Notes: generated by a model not told the origin, from the letters alone. A stretch of 41,176 bases of DNA from Chloroflexota bacterium (GCA_021787395.1 JAJYLZ010000031.1:1-41176), one strand, 5' to 3'. Shown: positions 7,472-15,612, numbered from the stretch's first letter. A program made the numbers and translations.

Positions 7472-8719
7472 TCAGTCGATTGGCCGGCCGTCGCTGCCGA
7501 GCACCGCGATCCGCCGTGGCGGGAGGGTCTCCGGCGTGTGCCGAGCGACGTGCTCCACCACCGCGGCCACCCGGTCCAGTTCCGCCTCGGTGGTCCAGAA
7601 CCCGATCGAGAGGCGGAGGGCGTCGATCGCGGGCAGGTCGCGCAGGACGGCCATCGCTCGCGGCGCCACCTCGGCCAAGGCCTGGGCGGCGGTCCAGCCG
7701 CGGATCCGGAACGACACGAGGGTGCCCTGCACCGGCAGCGGCGTGACCACGGTGACGCCGGGGATCGCGGCCAGGCGGTCGGCCGTGCCCCGCGCCAGGC
7801 GGACGGCCCGCTCCTGCATCCACGGCACGCCGACGTACATCGTCAGCCAGCCGAGGCTGCGGGCGAAGCCAACGACGGACGGCCGGTGGAAGCCCGCGAC
7901 CTCGAAGCGGCGGGCGCCGGGGTGCAGCCTCGGCGCCTCGAACTCGAACGCCGCGTACGAGCCGTAGCCCGCGAGGGCCGGCACGGTGGCCTCGGCGAAC
8001 TGGCGCCGAACCCACAGGGCGCCCATCCCCTCAGGGCCCAGGAGCCACTTCTGGCCGGGCATCGCGTAGGCGTCGACGCCCAGCTCGTCGAGGGCGACGG
8101 GGATGGCGCCCGCGGACTGCGCGCCGTCGATGACGGTGATCGCGCCCGACTCCCGGCCCAGCTCGCCGAGGCGCCCCACGGGCAGCACCGCGCCGGTCGT
8201 CCACAGCACGTGGCTCGCGACGATCGCGCGGGCCGGCCGCTGCAGGGCGGACGCGAACGCGCCCACCACGCGGTCGGGGTCGCCGCCGTCGCCGACGTCC
8301 ACGCGCTCCACCTCCACGCCCAGGCGTTCGCGCAGCGCCAGCAGCGGGCCGAGGCCGCCCGGATGCTCGTGGTTGGTGGTCAGCACGCGGTCGCCGGGGC
8401 GCCACGGGAGCGACGCGATCACCGCGTTCAGGCCGTCGGTGGTGGAGTGCGTCAGCGCGATGTCGGCCGGGTCGGCGACCATGACGGCCGCCACCGAGGC
8501 CCGGGCCTCCTCGGCCCGCGCCAGCGCCTCCGGCCACAGGTCGGGTGCGGCCCGACCGACCACGAGCTCGCGCGCGGTCTGCTCGTCCATGGCCCGCTGC
8601 GACTCGGCGGGGATCGGCCCGCACGTCCCCGCGTTGAGGTAGATCCCGGCCCGGGTGGCCGGGATCAGCTCGCGGAGGGCGTCGACCTTCTCGGCGTCTG
8701 GCAGGGACGGGGGGATCAC
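7472..8719 (-). CDS. Class V aminotransferase (cysteine desulfurase-like PLP enzyme)
   Basis: 415 aa from GTG 8719. Fold-type I PLP enzyme: the expected PLP lysine is Lys224 (MPGQKWLLGPEG), Asp198 of VIDGAQSAG should contact the pyridine nitrogen, and His118 of NHEHPGG should stack on the ring. The N-terminus (IYLNAGTCGPIP) matches the substrate-binding start of the isopenicillin-N-epimerase/cysteine-desulfurase group. No desulfurase active-site Cys loop is obvious, so the substrate is open. It is divergent from the rhodanese gene at 8781, which hints at sulfur chemistry, but this is inference. The start is fixed by the -10 hexamer 6 bases upstream. Confidence 0.85.
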   Translation of the reverse strand: MIPPSLPDAEKVDALRELIPATRAGIYLNAGTCGPIPAESQRAMDEQTARELVVGRAAPDLWPEALARAEEARASVAAVMVADPADIALTHSTTDGLNAVIASLPWRPGDRVLTTNHEHPGGLGPLLALRERLGVEVERVDVGDGGDPDRVVGAFASALQRPARAIVASHVLWTTGAVLPVGRLGELGRESGAITVIDGAQSAGAIPVALDELGVDAYAMPGQKWLLGPEGMGALWVRRQFAEATVPALAGYGSYAAFEFEAPRLHPGARRFEVAGFHRPSVVGFARSLGWLTMYVGVPWMQERAVRLARGTADRLAAIPGVTVVTPLPVQGTLVSFRIRGWTAAQALAEVAPRAMAVLRDLPAIDALRLSIGFWTTEAELDRVAAVVEHVARHTPETLPPRRIAVLGSDGRPID

Positions 8720-8725
8720 GCCCGT

Positions 8726-8731
8726 ATGATA
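8726..8731 (-). promoter_or_regulatory. Candidate -10 for leaderless class V aminotransferase
   Basis: TATCAT on the minus strand, followed by 6 bases and GTG 8719. Confidence 0.5.
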
Positions 8732-8780
8732 TCGGCGCGCCCGCGCAGGGCTGGCGCCCCGTCCTCGCCCGGAGGCCAGC

Positions 8781-9623
8781 GTGTCCGGCTTCGCCCGTCC
8801 AGAGATCCTCGCCACGCCGGAGTGGCTGGCGGAGAACATCGACCGGTCCGACCTGCGGGTGCTCGACGTGCGCTGGCGGACCGACGGCTCGGCGAGGACG
8901 CTGTACCAATCGGGCCACGTGCCCCGCGCCGTCCACCTCGACTGGCGCGAATCCGTGGCGCAGGCCGCCGAGAGCGGGACGGCCCTCCTGCTGGCGGCGC
9001 CCGAACGCCTGGCGGCGGCGATGTCCCGCGCCGGTGTCGGCGACGGCACGTCGGTGGTGATCTACGACGACACGCTGGGCTACTACGCCTCGCGCGTGTG
9101 GTGGAGCCTGCGCGCCTACGGGTACGAGGCGGCGCGTGTGCTCGAGGGCGGCTGGCCCGCCTGGGTGGCCGGCGGCCACCCGATCGCCAACGGGACGCCG
9201 GAGCCGCCGCCCGCATCGTTCACGCCGCGGGCGAACGTCCGGCTCCGGCTCACGATCAGCGACGTGCGCGGCCTGCTCGGCACGCCGGACGCGCAGCTGC
9301 TGGACGCGCGCGGACCGGCCGAGTTCCACGGCCTCGAGGGCGAGGCCACCCGCCTGGGCCACATCCCGGGGGCGATCAACCTGCCCGCGGCGTCGCTGCA
9401 CCGGCCGGGGACGCAGCTCCTGCGCGACCCGGACGAGCTGCGCGGCCTCCTGCTGCGGGCGAACGTCACCAAGAACCGGCGGCTGGTCTGCTACGACGCG
9501 GCGGGCGTCGCCGCGACGCGGCTGGCCTTCGTCCTGACGCTCCTGGGCCACGACGACGTCGCCGTGTACGACGGCGGGTGGTCAGAGTGGGGCGGGCGCT
9601 TCGACCTGCTGCTGGGCCGCTGA
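8781..9623 (+). CDS. Double-rhodanese sulfurtransferase-like protein lacking the catalytic Cys
   Basis: 280 aa. GTG start with GGAGG at 8771-8775, 5 bases upstream. Two rhodanese domains are clear: N-terminal (about 8-135, LRVLDVRW, GHVPRAVHLDW, YDDTLGYYASRVWW, LEGGWPAW) and C-terminal (about 155-275, LLDARGPAEF, GHIPGAIN, VYDGGWSEW). In active enzymes the C-terminal loop is C-x-x-G-V. Here it is Asp239-Ala-Ala-Gly-Val, with a Cys two residues earlier (Cys237). The usual persulfide-forming cysteine is therefore absent or displaced. Thiosulfate or mercaptopyruvate sulfurtransferase activity is doubtful; a regulatory or binding role is possible. Confidence 0.88.
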   Translation: MSGFARPEILATPEWLAENIDRSDLRVLDVRWRTDGSARTLYQSGHVPRAVHLDWRESVAQAAESGTALLLAAPERLAAAMSRAGVGDGTSVVIYDDTLGYYASRVWWSLRAYGYEAARVLEGGWPAWVAGGHPIANGTPEPPPASFTPRANVRLRLTISDVRGLLGTPDAQLLDARGPAEFHGLEGEATRLGHIPGAINLPAASLHRPGTQLLRDPDELRGLLLRANVTKNRRLVCYDAAGVAATRLAFVLTLLGHDDVAVYDGGWSEWGGRFDLLLGR

Positions 9624-9645
9624 GCCGATCTGGGATCGGCCCTCA
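9621..9645. terminator. Bidirectional terminator between convergent genes
   Basis: GCCGATC (9624-9630) and GATCGGC (9634-9640) form a perfect 7-base stem with a TGG loop. The hairpin sits exactly between the stop codons of the two convergent genes (9621-9623 and 9643-9645). No U-tract is present, as expected at this GC. Confidence 0.5.
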
Positions 9646-10227
9646 GCCGGCCTCTCCGCCCGGGCCTGTCCGCGCCCAGGGGTCCACCGCCACCTCGCCG
9701 GCTGCGGGCCTGTCGCCGTCCCCCGAGTAGCGGGCCAGGATCTGGGCCCGGTGGTGGTTCACGGCGAGCATCAGCGCCCCGCGCGGCGCGAGGCCGAGCG
9801 ACGGCGCCTCGTACTCCGCGTCGGTGACGGGCAGGAACCGGCCGGTCAGGTCCGTCAGCGCCTCCTGCAGGTTGGCGGCCGCGGCCGGGAGGTGGAGCGT
9901 GCCCGTGACGCGGAAGGGCGGCACCGAGATGATCGCGTCGTGCGGCTTCCTCGGCGCCCGCAGCTCCGGGGACGGCGACGCGGGCGTCTCGACCACGGCG
10001 AACAGCACCGCGTCGAGGTTGATCTGCGCCACGTCGGCCTCGATGCCGGCGCTCCCGCCCCCGAAGTCCGTCACCTGCACGCCCTCGAGCACCAGGAATG
10101 GGGTCTCGGCCAGGTTGAGGATGTCGCTGACGCGGTGCTGGCGCGTGCGGACGGTGCCGCGGGCGACCAGGGCGTCGGTGTACAGGGTGAGCTCGACCCG
10201 CCCGAGCTCCGAGAAGGGGGCGAACAT
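9643..10227 (-). CDS. Unknown protein with two copies of a small beta domain
   Basis: 194 aa, ATG 10227 preceded by GGAGAGG at 5 bases. Two similar halves can be read. The first (about 10-80) has VELTLYTDALVARGTVR, a Leu-rich helix DILNLAET, then FLVLEGVQV. The second (about 105-150) has FRVTGTLHLP, a helix NLQEALTDLTG and RFLPVTDAEY. Each half is strand-helix-strand, ending in an acidic strand and followed by a hydrophobic strand (INLDAVLFAVVE; RGALMLAVNHH). This resembles a DUF6812-like domain, but I am not certain of the name. A candidate -10 TATGCT lies at 10277-10272, giving a leader of about 40 bases. Function unknown. Confidence 0.72.
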   Translation of the reverse strand: MFAPFSELGRVELTLYTDALVARGTVRTRQHRVSDILNLAETPFLVLEGVQVTDFGGGSAGIEADVAQINLDAVLFAVVETPASPSPELRAPRKPHDAIISVPPFRVTGTLHLPAAAANLQEALTDLTGRFLPVTDAEYEAPSLGLAPRGALMLAVNHHRAQILARYSGDGDRPAAGEVAVDPWARTGPGGEAG

Positions 10228-10271
10228 CGAAACCTCTCCAGCTCATGCCGCTGGGCACGGCGCGTGCCCGC

Positions 10272-10277
10272 AGCATA
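10272..10277 (-). promoter_or_regulatory. Candidate -10 for the duplicated-domain gene
   Basis: TATGCT on the minus strand, about 45 bases before ATG 10227. Confidence 0.3.
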
Positions 10278-10313
10278 CGAGCGGACCCGCGGCCCGTACA
10301 TCGGACGATCGGC

Positions 10314-12026
10314 CTACGGAGCCGTCCCCGGACGTCGTGCGCTCGCGGTCACGAGGTGCTCGGCTCCGTGCTGGAGGCCCTCGTACAGCGACGCGACGGT
10401 CGCGGTCGTGTCCGCCTCGGCCGCGGGCTTGTCGAGGCGGAGGCGGGCGATCCGCGGGAAGCGCAGGGCGTAGCCGGATCGGTGGCGCGCGCTGCGCATG
10501 ATGACGTCGAACGCCACCTCGACGACCACCGACGGCTCGACGCGCCGGTACCGGCCGTGGACCGACAGGGTGTGCGCCTCGAACCAGCGGGTCATCTCGG
10601 CGATCTCGGCATCGGTCAGGCCGCTGTACGCCTTGCCGATCGTGACCAGCTCGCCCGTCGCCGTGTCGCGCACCGCGAACGTGTAGTCGGACAGCACGCC
10701 GTGGCGCCTGCCGTGGCCGACCTCCACCCCGACCACGACGCAGTCGAGGGTCGCGAGGGCCTTCTTCATCTTGAGCCAGCCCAGGCCGCGGCGGCCGGGG
10801 GTGTAGGCGCTGGTCGGGTCCTTGACCATCAGCCCCTCGTTGCGCCGCGCGCGGGCGGCGGCGAAGGCGGCCTCGAGGCCGTCCGCGGAGTCCACCGACG
10901 CGAGGTGGCTGAGCGCGAAGCGCCCGCCGTCGGCGGCCAGCGGCAGCCCGAGCGCCTCGAGCCGCGCGCGGCGCTCGGCCAGCGGGACGTCCAGCAGCGA
11001 CCGGACCGCGCCGTCGCCCTCCCGGTCGAGGGCCAGCGCGTCCCAGGCCACGAAGATCACCGGGACCTCCGAGCGGATCCGCGCGGGCGGCGCCTTGCGG
11101 CCGAGCCGCGCCTGGAGCTGGAGGAACGGCAGCACCACCCCGTCCCTCCAGGCCAGCACCTCCCCGTCGAGGATCCCGGCCCAGAGCAGGTCACGGGCCG
11201 CCTCGACGATCTCGGGGAACTGGCCGCCGATGTCGTGGAGGTCGCGTGAGTAGAGGCGCACGGCACTCCCCCGCCGGTGGAGCTGGGCGCGGATGCCGTC
11301 GTACTTGTCCTCGACCCACGCGACCGGGCCCAGGCGCGCCATGATGTCCGCCGCGTCCTCGGCCGGCGAGGCGAGCATGAAGCGGATCGGCCGGAACAGG
11401 GCCACGGCGGCCTCGCCGAGGCGGTCCTCGCGGGCGAGGCTGGCCGCCGCGCCCACGTCGCCGGTGAGCTGCGTCGCGCGCTTCACGGCCTCGAGCGGGC
11501 GGTTGAACGCACGGGCGATGGCGGCCTCCAGCAGGCCCTCTCGGAGCCCGATGCGGAGCTCGCCGGTGAGCACCTTGACCACGGCGCCCGCGGTTGCCGG
11601 CGAGCAGCGCCGGAGGAGGGCCTCGAGCCGCTCCTGCTTGGCGGCGGCCCCCGCTGCGGCCTCGATCCCGTCGAACGCCGCGCGCACCTCGGCCAGCGAG
11701 GGCTCGCCGTCGGGCGCGGGCGCATGGCCCGCCTCCGCCAGGACGTCGCGCACGGAGGTGGCGATGTCCGAGGAGCGGTCGTAGGCGCGCCCCAGCGCCG
11801 CCTCGTCGGCGCCCGCCACGGCTCGCACCGCCGCCGCCAGGCCCGCCCATCCGATGCCGAGCGTCCGCTGGTCGGTCTCGGGAAACGGGCGCCCCGTGAG
11901 GAACACGGCGGCAACGGGCAGGTCGGCCGCGTCGAGCGAGCGGAGATAGGCCGCGAGGATGGACGTCTTCTCCGACGTCCTGGTCGTGGCGGACACGCGG
12001 TCGGCGACCTCGGCCCAACGGCGCAT
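10314..12026 (-). CDS. ATP-dependent DNA ligase
   Basis: 570 aa. It seals nicks in duplex DNA using ATP. The N-terminal DNA-binding domain spans about residues 1-200. The nucleotidyltransferase core starts at motif I EDKYDGIRAQ with adenylated Lys241. Motif III is ILDGEVLAW (about 285-293), then EGLMVKD (motif IV) and WLKMKK (motif V), and an OB-fold domain follows to the end. Length and order match the archaeal-type bacterial LigB/Lig1 group rather than NAD-dependent LigA, so it is probably an accessory repair ligase. No Ku or LigD partner is beside it. Start ATG 12026 was chosen because TACCAT lies 7 bases upstream and the region beyond belongs to the divergent gene. Confidence 0.92.
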   Translation of the reverse strand: MRRWAEVADRVSATTRTSEKTSILAAYLRSLDAADLPVAAVFLTGRPFPETDQRTLGIGWAGLAAAVRAVAGADEAALGRAYDRSSDIATSVRDVLAEAGHAPAPDGEPSLAEVRAAFDGIEAAAGAAAKQERLEALLRRCSPATAGAVVKVLTGELRIGLREGLLEAAIARAFNRPLEAVKRATQLTGDVGAAASLAREDRLGEAAVALFRPIRFMLASPAEDAADIMARLGPVAWVEDKYDGIRAQLHRRGSAVRLYSRDLHDIGGQFPEIVEAARDLLWAGILDGEVLAWRDGVVLPFLQLQARLGRKAPPARIRSEVPVIFVAWDALALDREGDGAVRSLLDVPLAERRARLEALGLPLAADGGRFALSHLASVDSADGLEAAFAAARARRNEGLMVKDPTSAYTPGRRGLGWLKMKKALATLDCVVVGVEVGHGRRHGVLSDYTFAVRDTATGELVTIGKAYSGLTDAEIAEMTRWFEAHTLSVHGRYRRVEPSVVVEVAFDVIMRSARHRSGYALRFPRIARLRLDKPAAEADTTATVASLYEGLQHGAEHLVTASARRPGTAP

Positions 12027-12033
12027 GTCCGCG

Positions 12034-12045
12034 ATGGTATAGGGT
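12034..12045. promoter_or_regulatory. Back-to-back overlapping leaderless promoters
   Basis: One 12-base stretch supplies two -10 elements. Minus strand TACCAT (12039-12034) sits 7 bases before ligase ATG 12026. Plus strand TAGGGT (12040-12045) sits 5 bases before GTG 12051. The start codons are only 24 bases apart, so RNA polymerase could bind in one direction at a time. Confidence 0.5.
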
Positions 12046-12050
12046 GAGCG

Positions 12051-12665
12051 GTGATGCTCCACCGACGCTGGTTCCCAGACCACATCGAGGGCGAGACCGT
12101 CATCCTCCGGCGGCACACGCGCGACAACCTGGCCGACTTCCAGCGCTGGTACCAGGATCCGGAGGTCGCCCGCCTGACCCGCTACCAGGACGGGCCGATG
12201 CGTCCCGACGAGGTGGAGCGGTTCTTCATGATGCGCGCCCTGGGGCCCGACGCCCTGGCGATGGGCATCCACGTCCGGGCGAGCAACCGGCTCATCGGAT
12301 CGTGCGCGTTCAGCCAGCTGGACGCGGACAACGGCTCGGCGCTGTTCCACATCACCATCGGCGAGCACGACTGCTGGGGCAAGGGCTACGGCGGCGAGGC
12401 CACCGCCCTGATGGTGGACCATGCATTCAGCGCCCTGAACCTGCACCGCGTGGCGCTGTCGGTGTTCGCGTTCAACGAGCGGGCGATCCGCGCCTACCTG
12501 CGGGTGGGGTTCGTGGACGAGGGCCGGTCACGCGAGGCGATCTGGCGCGACGGGCGGTGGTGGGACGAGATCCACATGAGCGTGCTCGAGCCCGAGTGGC
12601 GGGCGCGCCGCTGGCAGGAGCGGGCCGCCGCTGACGGTCGGCCGCTGGGCACGGGGAGGCGGTGA
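12051..12665 (+). CDS. GNAT family N-acetyltransferase (RimJ/RimL-like)
   Basis: 204 aa. Begins GTG-ATG; GTG 12051 is next to the -10, and ATG 12054 is the alternative. The N-terminus (IEGETVILRRHTRDNL) and the pattern FHITIGEHDCWGKGYGGEA (with acetyl-CoA loop GKGYGGEA) followed by HAFSALNLHRVALSVFAFNERAIRAYLRVGF are diagnostic of the RimJ/RimL type, which acetylates protein N-termini or small amines. The substrate is unknown. The last four bases overlap the next gene (GTGA at 12662-12665), so the two are translationally coupled. Confidence 0.88.
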   Translation: MMLHRRWFPDHIEGETVILRRHTRDNLADFQRWYQDPEVARLTRYQDGPMRPDEVERFFMMRALGPDALAMGIHVRASNRLIGSCAFSQLDADNGSALFHITIGEHDCWGKGYGGEATALMVDHAFSALNLHRVALSVFAFNERAIRAYLRVGFVDEGRSREAIWRDGRWWDEIHMSVLEPEWRARRWQERAAADGRPLGTGRR

Positions 12666-12946
12666 CGGTGGCCTCCACCGGACCCGAGGCCGACGCCGCT
12701 CGGGCAGCGTTCCGGGAGCTGGCGGAGGCGAGGGGACACGCCGTGGACAATGCACGCGCGGCGGCGACCGGGCTGGAGGCGGCCCTCGTGGCCGGCGCCC
12801 TCGAGCGGACGCCCGCGCTGGACCTGATGCTGGCCGACCTCGACCGGGCCCTGGCGGCCGACGAGGTCGGGAGGCTGGGCGGCAAGAGCGCCGAGGCGGC
12901 CCGGTTCATCCTCCGCGCCATCTCCCGCGAGCTGGACCGGGCGTAG
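12662..12946 (+). CDS. Small helical protein coupled to the acetyltransferase
   Basis: 94 aa from GTG 12662, overlapping the upstream stop codon in GTGA. The sequence is Ala/Glu/Arg/Leu-rich and almost entirely helical (AAFRELAEARGHAVDNAR; LMLADLDRALAADEV; AARFILRAISRELDRA), with no transmembrane segment. I do not recognise a family. The coupling suggests it is made with the acetyltransferase and might be a partner or substrate, but that is inference. Confidence 0.6.
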   Translation: MTVASTGPEADAARAAFRELAEARGHAVDNARAAATGLEAALVAGALERTPALDLMLADLDRALAADEVGRLGGKSAEAARFILRAISRELDRA

Positions 12947-12961
12947 GCGGCGGCGCCGCCT
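12945..12961. terminator. Hairpin after convergent gene end
   Basis: AGGCGGCG (12945-12952) and CGCCGCCT (12954-12961) are inverted repeats starting inside the stop codon of the upstream gene. It could stop transcription from both directions between 12946 and 12995. Confidence 0.4.
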
Positions 12962-12994
12962 CGGCGGGCTCCGGCCGCGGGACCGCCGGACGGA

Positions 12995-13720
12995 CTACTC
13001 GCCGAGCTGGAGCGTCGCGAGCAGGTCGGCGCCCGCGCGCCAGGCGGCCGGGTTGACGTGCTCGAGCCGGCTGGCCTCGTGGCCCAAGCCCGAGGCCAGC
13101 TCCGGATACTCCTCGCTCAGGTGCCCGCCGGGGCAGAACCGGCGGCAGACGTCATGGAGGAAGACCGAGTACAGCGTCTCGGGATCGGCCTGGGCGATGT
13201 GCGTCTCGGCCTCGGGCTGGTAGTCGATCGGGATCATCAGCCGGGCGAAGAACGCGCCGATCTCGCCCACCAGCGGGTCCACGCCCTGCGAGTGGCCGGC
13301 CCAGCGCACGATGGGCGCCTTGGACACGAACGCGGCGAACATCTGGTGCTCGTCGGTGGCGTCCACCACCAGGGTCCCCCCGAAGCTGAGGAACTGGTTC
13401 GTCACGGGGATCCGGTCGGCGACCTGGATCCGGCCCCACGAGAACGGCTGCCAGTGCGGCAGCGGCGACCGCCGGTCGAGCGTCGCCAGCCGGCCGCGGC
13501 CCAGGTGCACCTCCCAGAAGGTGACCTCCTCGGGGTCGAAGTGCTCGAGCGTCGGGGCGTCGCGCAGGGCCACCAGCAGGCGGGGGCCGGGCGCCGTCCC
13601 GGGCAGCAGGCCGTCCCGCACCTCGAAGCCGAGGTGCGCCAGCTCAGATGCGGTGTCGGCGAGCCAGTTGCCGCCCCAGTCCACCGTGCCCGGCCACGAC
13701 GTGGCCATGTGACCGCTCAT
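12995..13720 (-). CDS. Unknown soluble protein coupled to the flippase gene
   Basis: 241 aa. Its ATG (13720) overlaps the stop of the flippase gene in ATGA, which argues for one mRNA and coupled translation. No transmembrane segment is seen. Visible features are a tryptophan-rich N-terminus (TVDWGGNW), a motif PHWQPFSWGRIQV, VRWAGHSQGVDPL, and a His/Cys segment FLHDVCRRFCPGGHL near residue 195. The aromatic-rich beta pattern could be a sugar- or lipid-binding fold. I do not recognise the family and assign no function beyond its link to the glycosyltransferase/flippase operon. Confidence 0.68.
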   Translation of the reverse strand: MSGHMATSWPGTVDWGGNWLADTASELAHLGFEVRDGLLPGTAPGPRLLVALRDAPTLEHFDPEEVTFWEVHLGRGRLATLDRRSPLPHWQPFSWGRIQVADRIPVTNQFLSFGGTLVVDATDEHQMFAAFVSKAPIVRWAGHSQGVDPLVGEIGAFFARLMIPIDYQPEAETHIAQADPETLYSVFLHDVCRRFCPGGHLSEEYPELASGLGHEASRLEHVNPAAWRAGADLLATLQLGE

Positions 13721-14709
13721 GCATGACTCCTCGGCTCCGCCATCGGAGCCTCATTCTGGGCGCGACGCCGCCCGCCGGCGAGGAGCGCCACCGCGCCCCC
13801 AAGAGATGTGATCAGCAGCGACATGGCGTGCAGCAGCACGGCGAACGCCAGCGCGGACTCGCGGTCGATCCCCACCGACGCCGCGATGGTCACCGCCGCC
13901 AGCTCGAACGTGCCCACGTAGCCCGGGGCCGCCGGCACGGCAGTGGCGAGGTTGACGCCAGCGGCCAGCAGCGCGGCCTGGCCCATCGTGGGCTCGACCC
14001 CCACGGACTGCGCGGCCACGGCGAACCCGAGCACGGCGCACGACCACGAGACCATGGTCAACCCCAGCGACGCGGCCATCACCCGGACGTCGCGCGCGAC
14101 CGCCAGCCCGGCGCGCAGCCGGACGAGCAGCCCGTGGACCCGCGGCCAGCGGTTGAGGAACGCCGACGCCCGGTCCGCCCCGGGCAGCCGGTGGGCGATC
14201 AGCCCGATGGCGATCGCCACCACCAGCAGCGCGGTCACGGCCAGCCCGACCAGCACGGCGGAGGCCACGATCCCCCGGACGGACAGCACGAAGATCGCGA
14301 ACGCCGCGATGACCACCACGACCAGCGTGTCCATCACGCGCTCGACTACGATCGTGCCCAGGATCGTGGACTTCGAGAGGCCCGACCGCTCGCCCAGGTC
14401 GTGGCTCCGGACCACCTCGCCCAGGCGCGCGGGCAGCACGTTGTTGGCGAGGTAGCCCACCAGCAGCGAGGCGAGCGAATCCCCGTAGCGCACGCGCCCC
14501 ACGGGCGACAGCAGCACCTTCCAGCGCAGGGCGCGCGCCAGCAGGTCGATGCCGATGAACGCGATGAGCAGGGCCAGCCAGCCGGGCTGCGCGCCGCGCA
14601 TGGCATCCCACGCCGCCGGGATGTCCACACTGCGGGCCACCAGGAACAGCGCGACCGCCGAGATGGCGATGCCCAGTGCGGCCCGGCCCAGGCCCCCACG
14701 GTAGCGCAT
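13717..14709 (-). CDS. LPG-synthase-TM (UPF0104) family membrane protein, flippase-like
   Basis: 330 aa polytopic membrane protein with about 8 transmembrane helices. Family signs are the loop YLANNVLPARLGEVVRSHDL, ERVMDTL, and AVPAAPGYVGTFE near the C-terminus, all typical of the lysylphosphatidylglycerol synthase transmembrane region found in proteins handling isoprenoid- or lipid-linked substrates. There is no C-terminal aminoacyl transfer domain, so it does not make lysyl-PG by itself. It starts 2 bases after the glycosyltransferase stop and overlaps the next gene by 4 bases, which supports a joint role in lipid-linked sugar handling. Confidence 0.88.
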   Translation of the reverse strand: MRYRGGLGRAALGIAISAVALFLVARSVDIPAAWDAMRGAQPGWLALLIAFIGIDLLARALRWKVLLSPVGRVRYGDSLASLLVGYLANNVLPARLGEVVRSHDLGERSGLSKSTILGTIVVERVMDTLVVVVIAAFAIFVLSVRGIVASAVLVGLAVTALLVVAIAIGLIAHRLPGADRASAFLNRWPRVHGLLVRLRAGLAVARDVRVMAASLGLTMVSWSCAVLGFAVAAQSVGVEPTMGQAALLAAGVNLATAVPAAPGYVGTFELAAVTIAASVGIDRESALAFAVLLHAMSLLITSLGGAVALLAGGRRRAQNEAPMAEPRSHA

Positions 14710-14711
14710 CG

Positions 14712-15482
14712 TCAAGCCGTGCCGGCCTCGCGCGTCCGCATCCGCGGCTGGAGCTGCGGGGACCGCCGCACGCCGCTCCGGTGGAGCAGGTACCGCGTCA
14801 CCACCCGCAGGGTCGAGAGCCCGTACACCACGCTGCGCTTGAAGTTGACCGAGCTGGCCTCCTCGAAGTAGCGCGTGGGCACGGCGATCTCGCCGATCTC
14901 GAGGCCCCCCACCGCCACGACCTGGGCGATGAGGTCCTGGTCGAACACGAAGTCGTCGGAGTTGAGGCGGTAGGGGATGGTCTCGAGCAGGCGCCGCGAG
15001 TAGGCCCGCAGGCCGGTGTGGTACTCGGAGAGGTGCAGGCCGAAGGCGAGGTTCTCGACGCCGGTGAGGAAGCGGTTGGAGACGAACTTCCACCTCGGCA
15101 TGCCCCCGGCGAGCGGATCGCCCAGGAACCGGCTGCCCAGCATCAGGTCCTTGCCGCCGGCCACGATGGGCGCCACGAGGTCCGGGATGCGCGTGGCGTC
15201 GTACTGGTAGTCCGGGTGGAGCATGACCACGACGTCGGCGCCCCACTCCAGCGCCCGGTCGTAGCAGGTCTTCTGGTTGCCGCCGTAGCCGAGGTTCTGG
15301 CGGTGGACGATCACCTCGAGGCCCAGCTGGTGCGCGATCTCGACCGTGTCGTCGCGCGACACGTCGTCCACGAGGATCACGTGGTGGACGATGTCGTGCG
15401 GGATGTCCGCATACGTCCGCTCCAGCGTCTTGGCGGCGTTGTACGCGGGCATGACGATGACGATGCGCGGCGCCTCGGACAT
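14712..15482 (-). CDS. Family 2 glycosyltransferase, polyprenyl-phosphate type
   Basis: 256 aa. The GT-A fold opens with RIVIVMPAYNAAKTLERT; Asp39/Asp40 of ILVDDVSRD and Asp91 of LHPDYQYD are the nucleotide-sugar and metal ligands. GSRFLGDP, the YHTGLRAYSR segment and the FVFDQDLIAQ acceptor loop are typical of dolichol/polyprenyl-phosphate mannosyl- or glucosyltransferases. It likely puts a sugar on undecaprenyl phosphate, giving a donor for membrane GT39/GT-C enzymes such as the divergent neighbour at 15654. Start ATG 15482 is fixed by TATCGT 6 bases upstream. First gene of a three-gene operon. Confidence 0.9.
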   Translation of the reverse strand: MSEAPRIVIVMPAYNAAKTLERTYADIPHDIVHHVILVDDVSRDDTVEIAHQLGLEVIVHRQNLGYGGNQKTCYDRALEWGADVVVMLHPDYQYDATRIPDLVAPIVAGGKDLMLGSRFLGDPLAGGMPRWKFVSNRFLTGVENLAFGLHLSEYHTGLRAYSRRLLETIPYRLNSDDFVFDQDLIAQVVAVGGLEIGEIAVPTRYFEEASSVNFKRSVVYGLSTLRVVTRYLLHRSGVRRSPQLQPRMRTREAGTA

Positions 15483-15488
15483 GGCGCA

Positions 15489-15494
15489 ACGATA
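15489..15494 (-). promoter_or_regulatory. Candidate -10 for leaderless glycosyltransferase operon
   Basis: TATCGT on the minus strand, then 6 bases, then ATG 15482. Confidence 0.5.
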
Positions 15495-15612
15495 CCCGAG
15501 GCGGGGGCGGGACCCGAACTGGCGCATTCGTCATGGGCTGGGCGGGTGCGCCTGCCAGCCCGGGCGCGCGACCACGCGCTGGCAGGCACGCGACCCCATC
15601 GGCCGATCCCGC

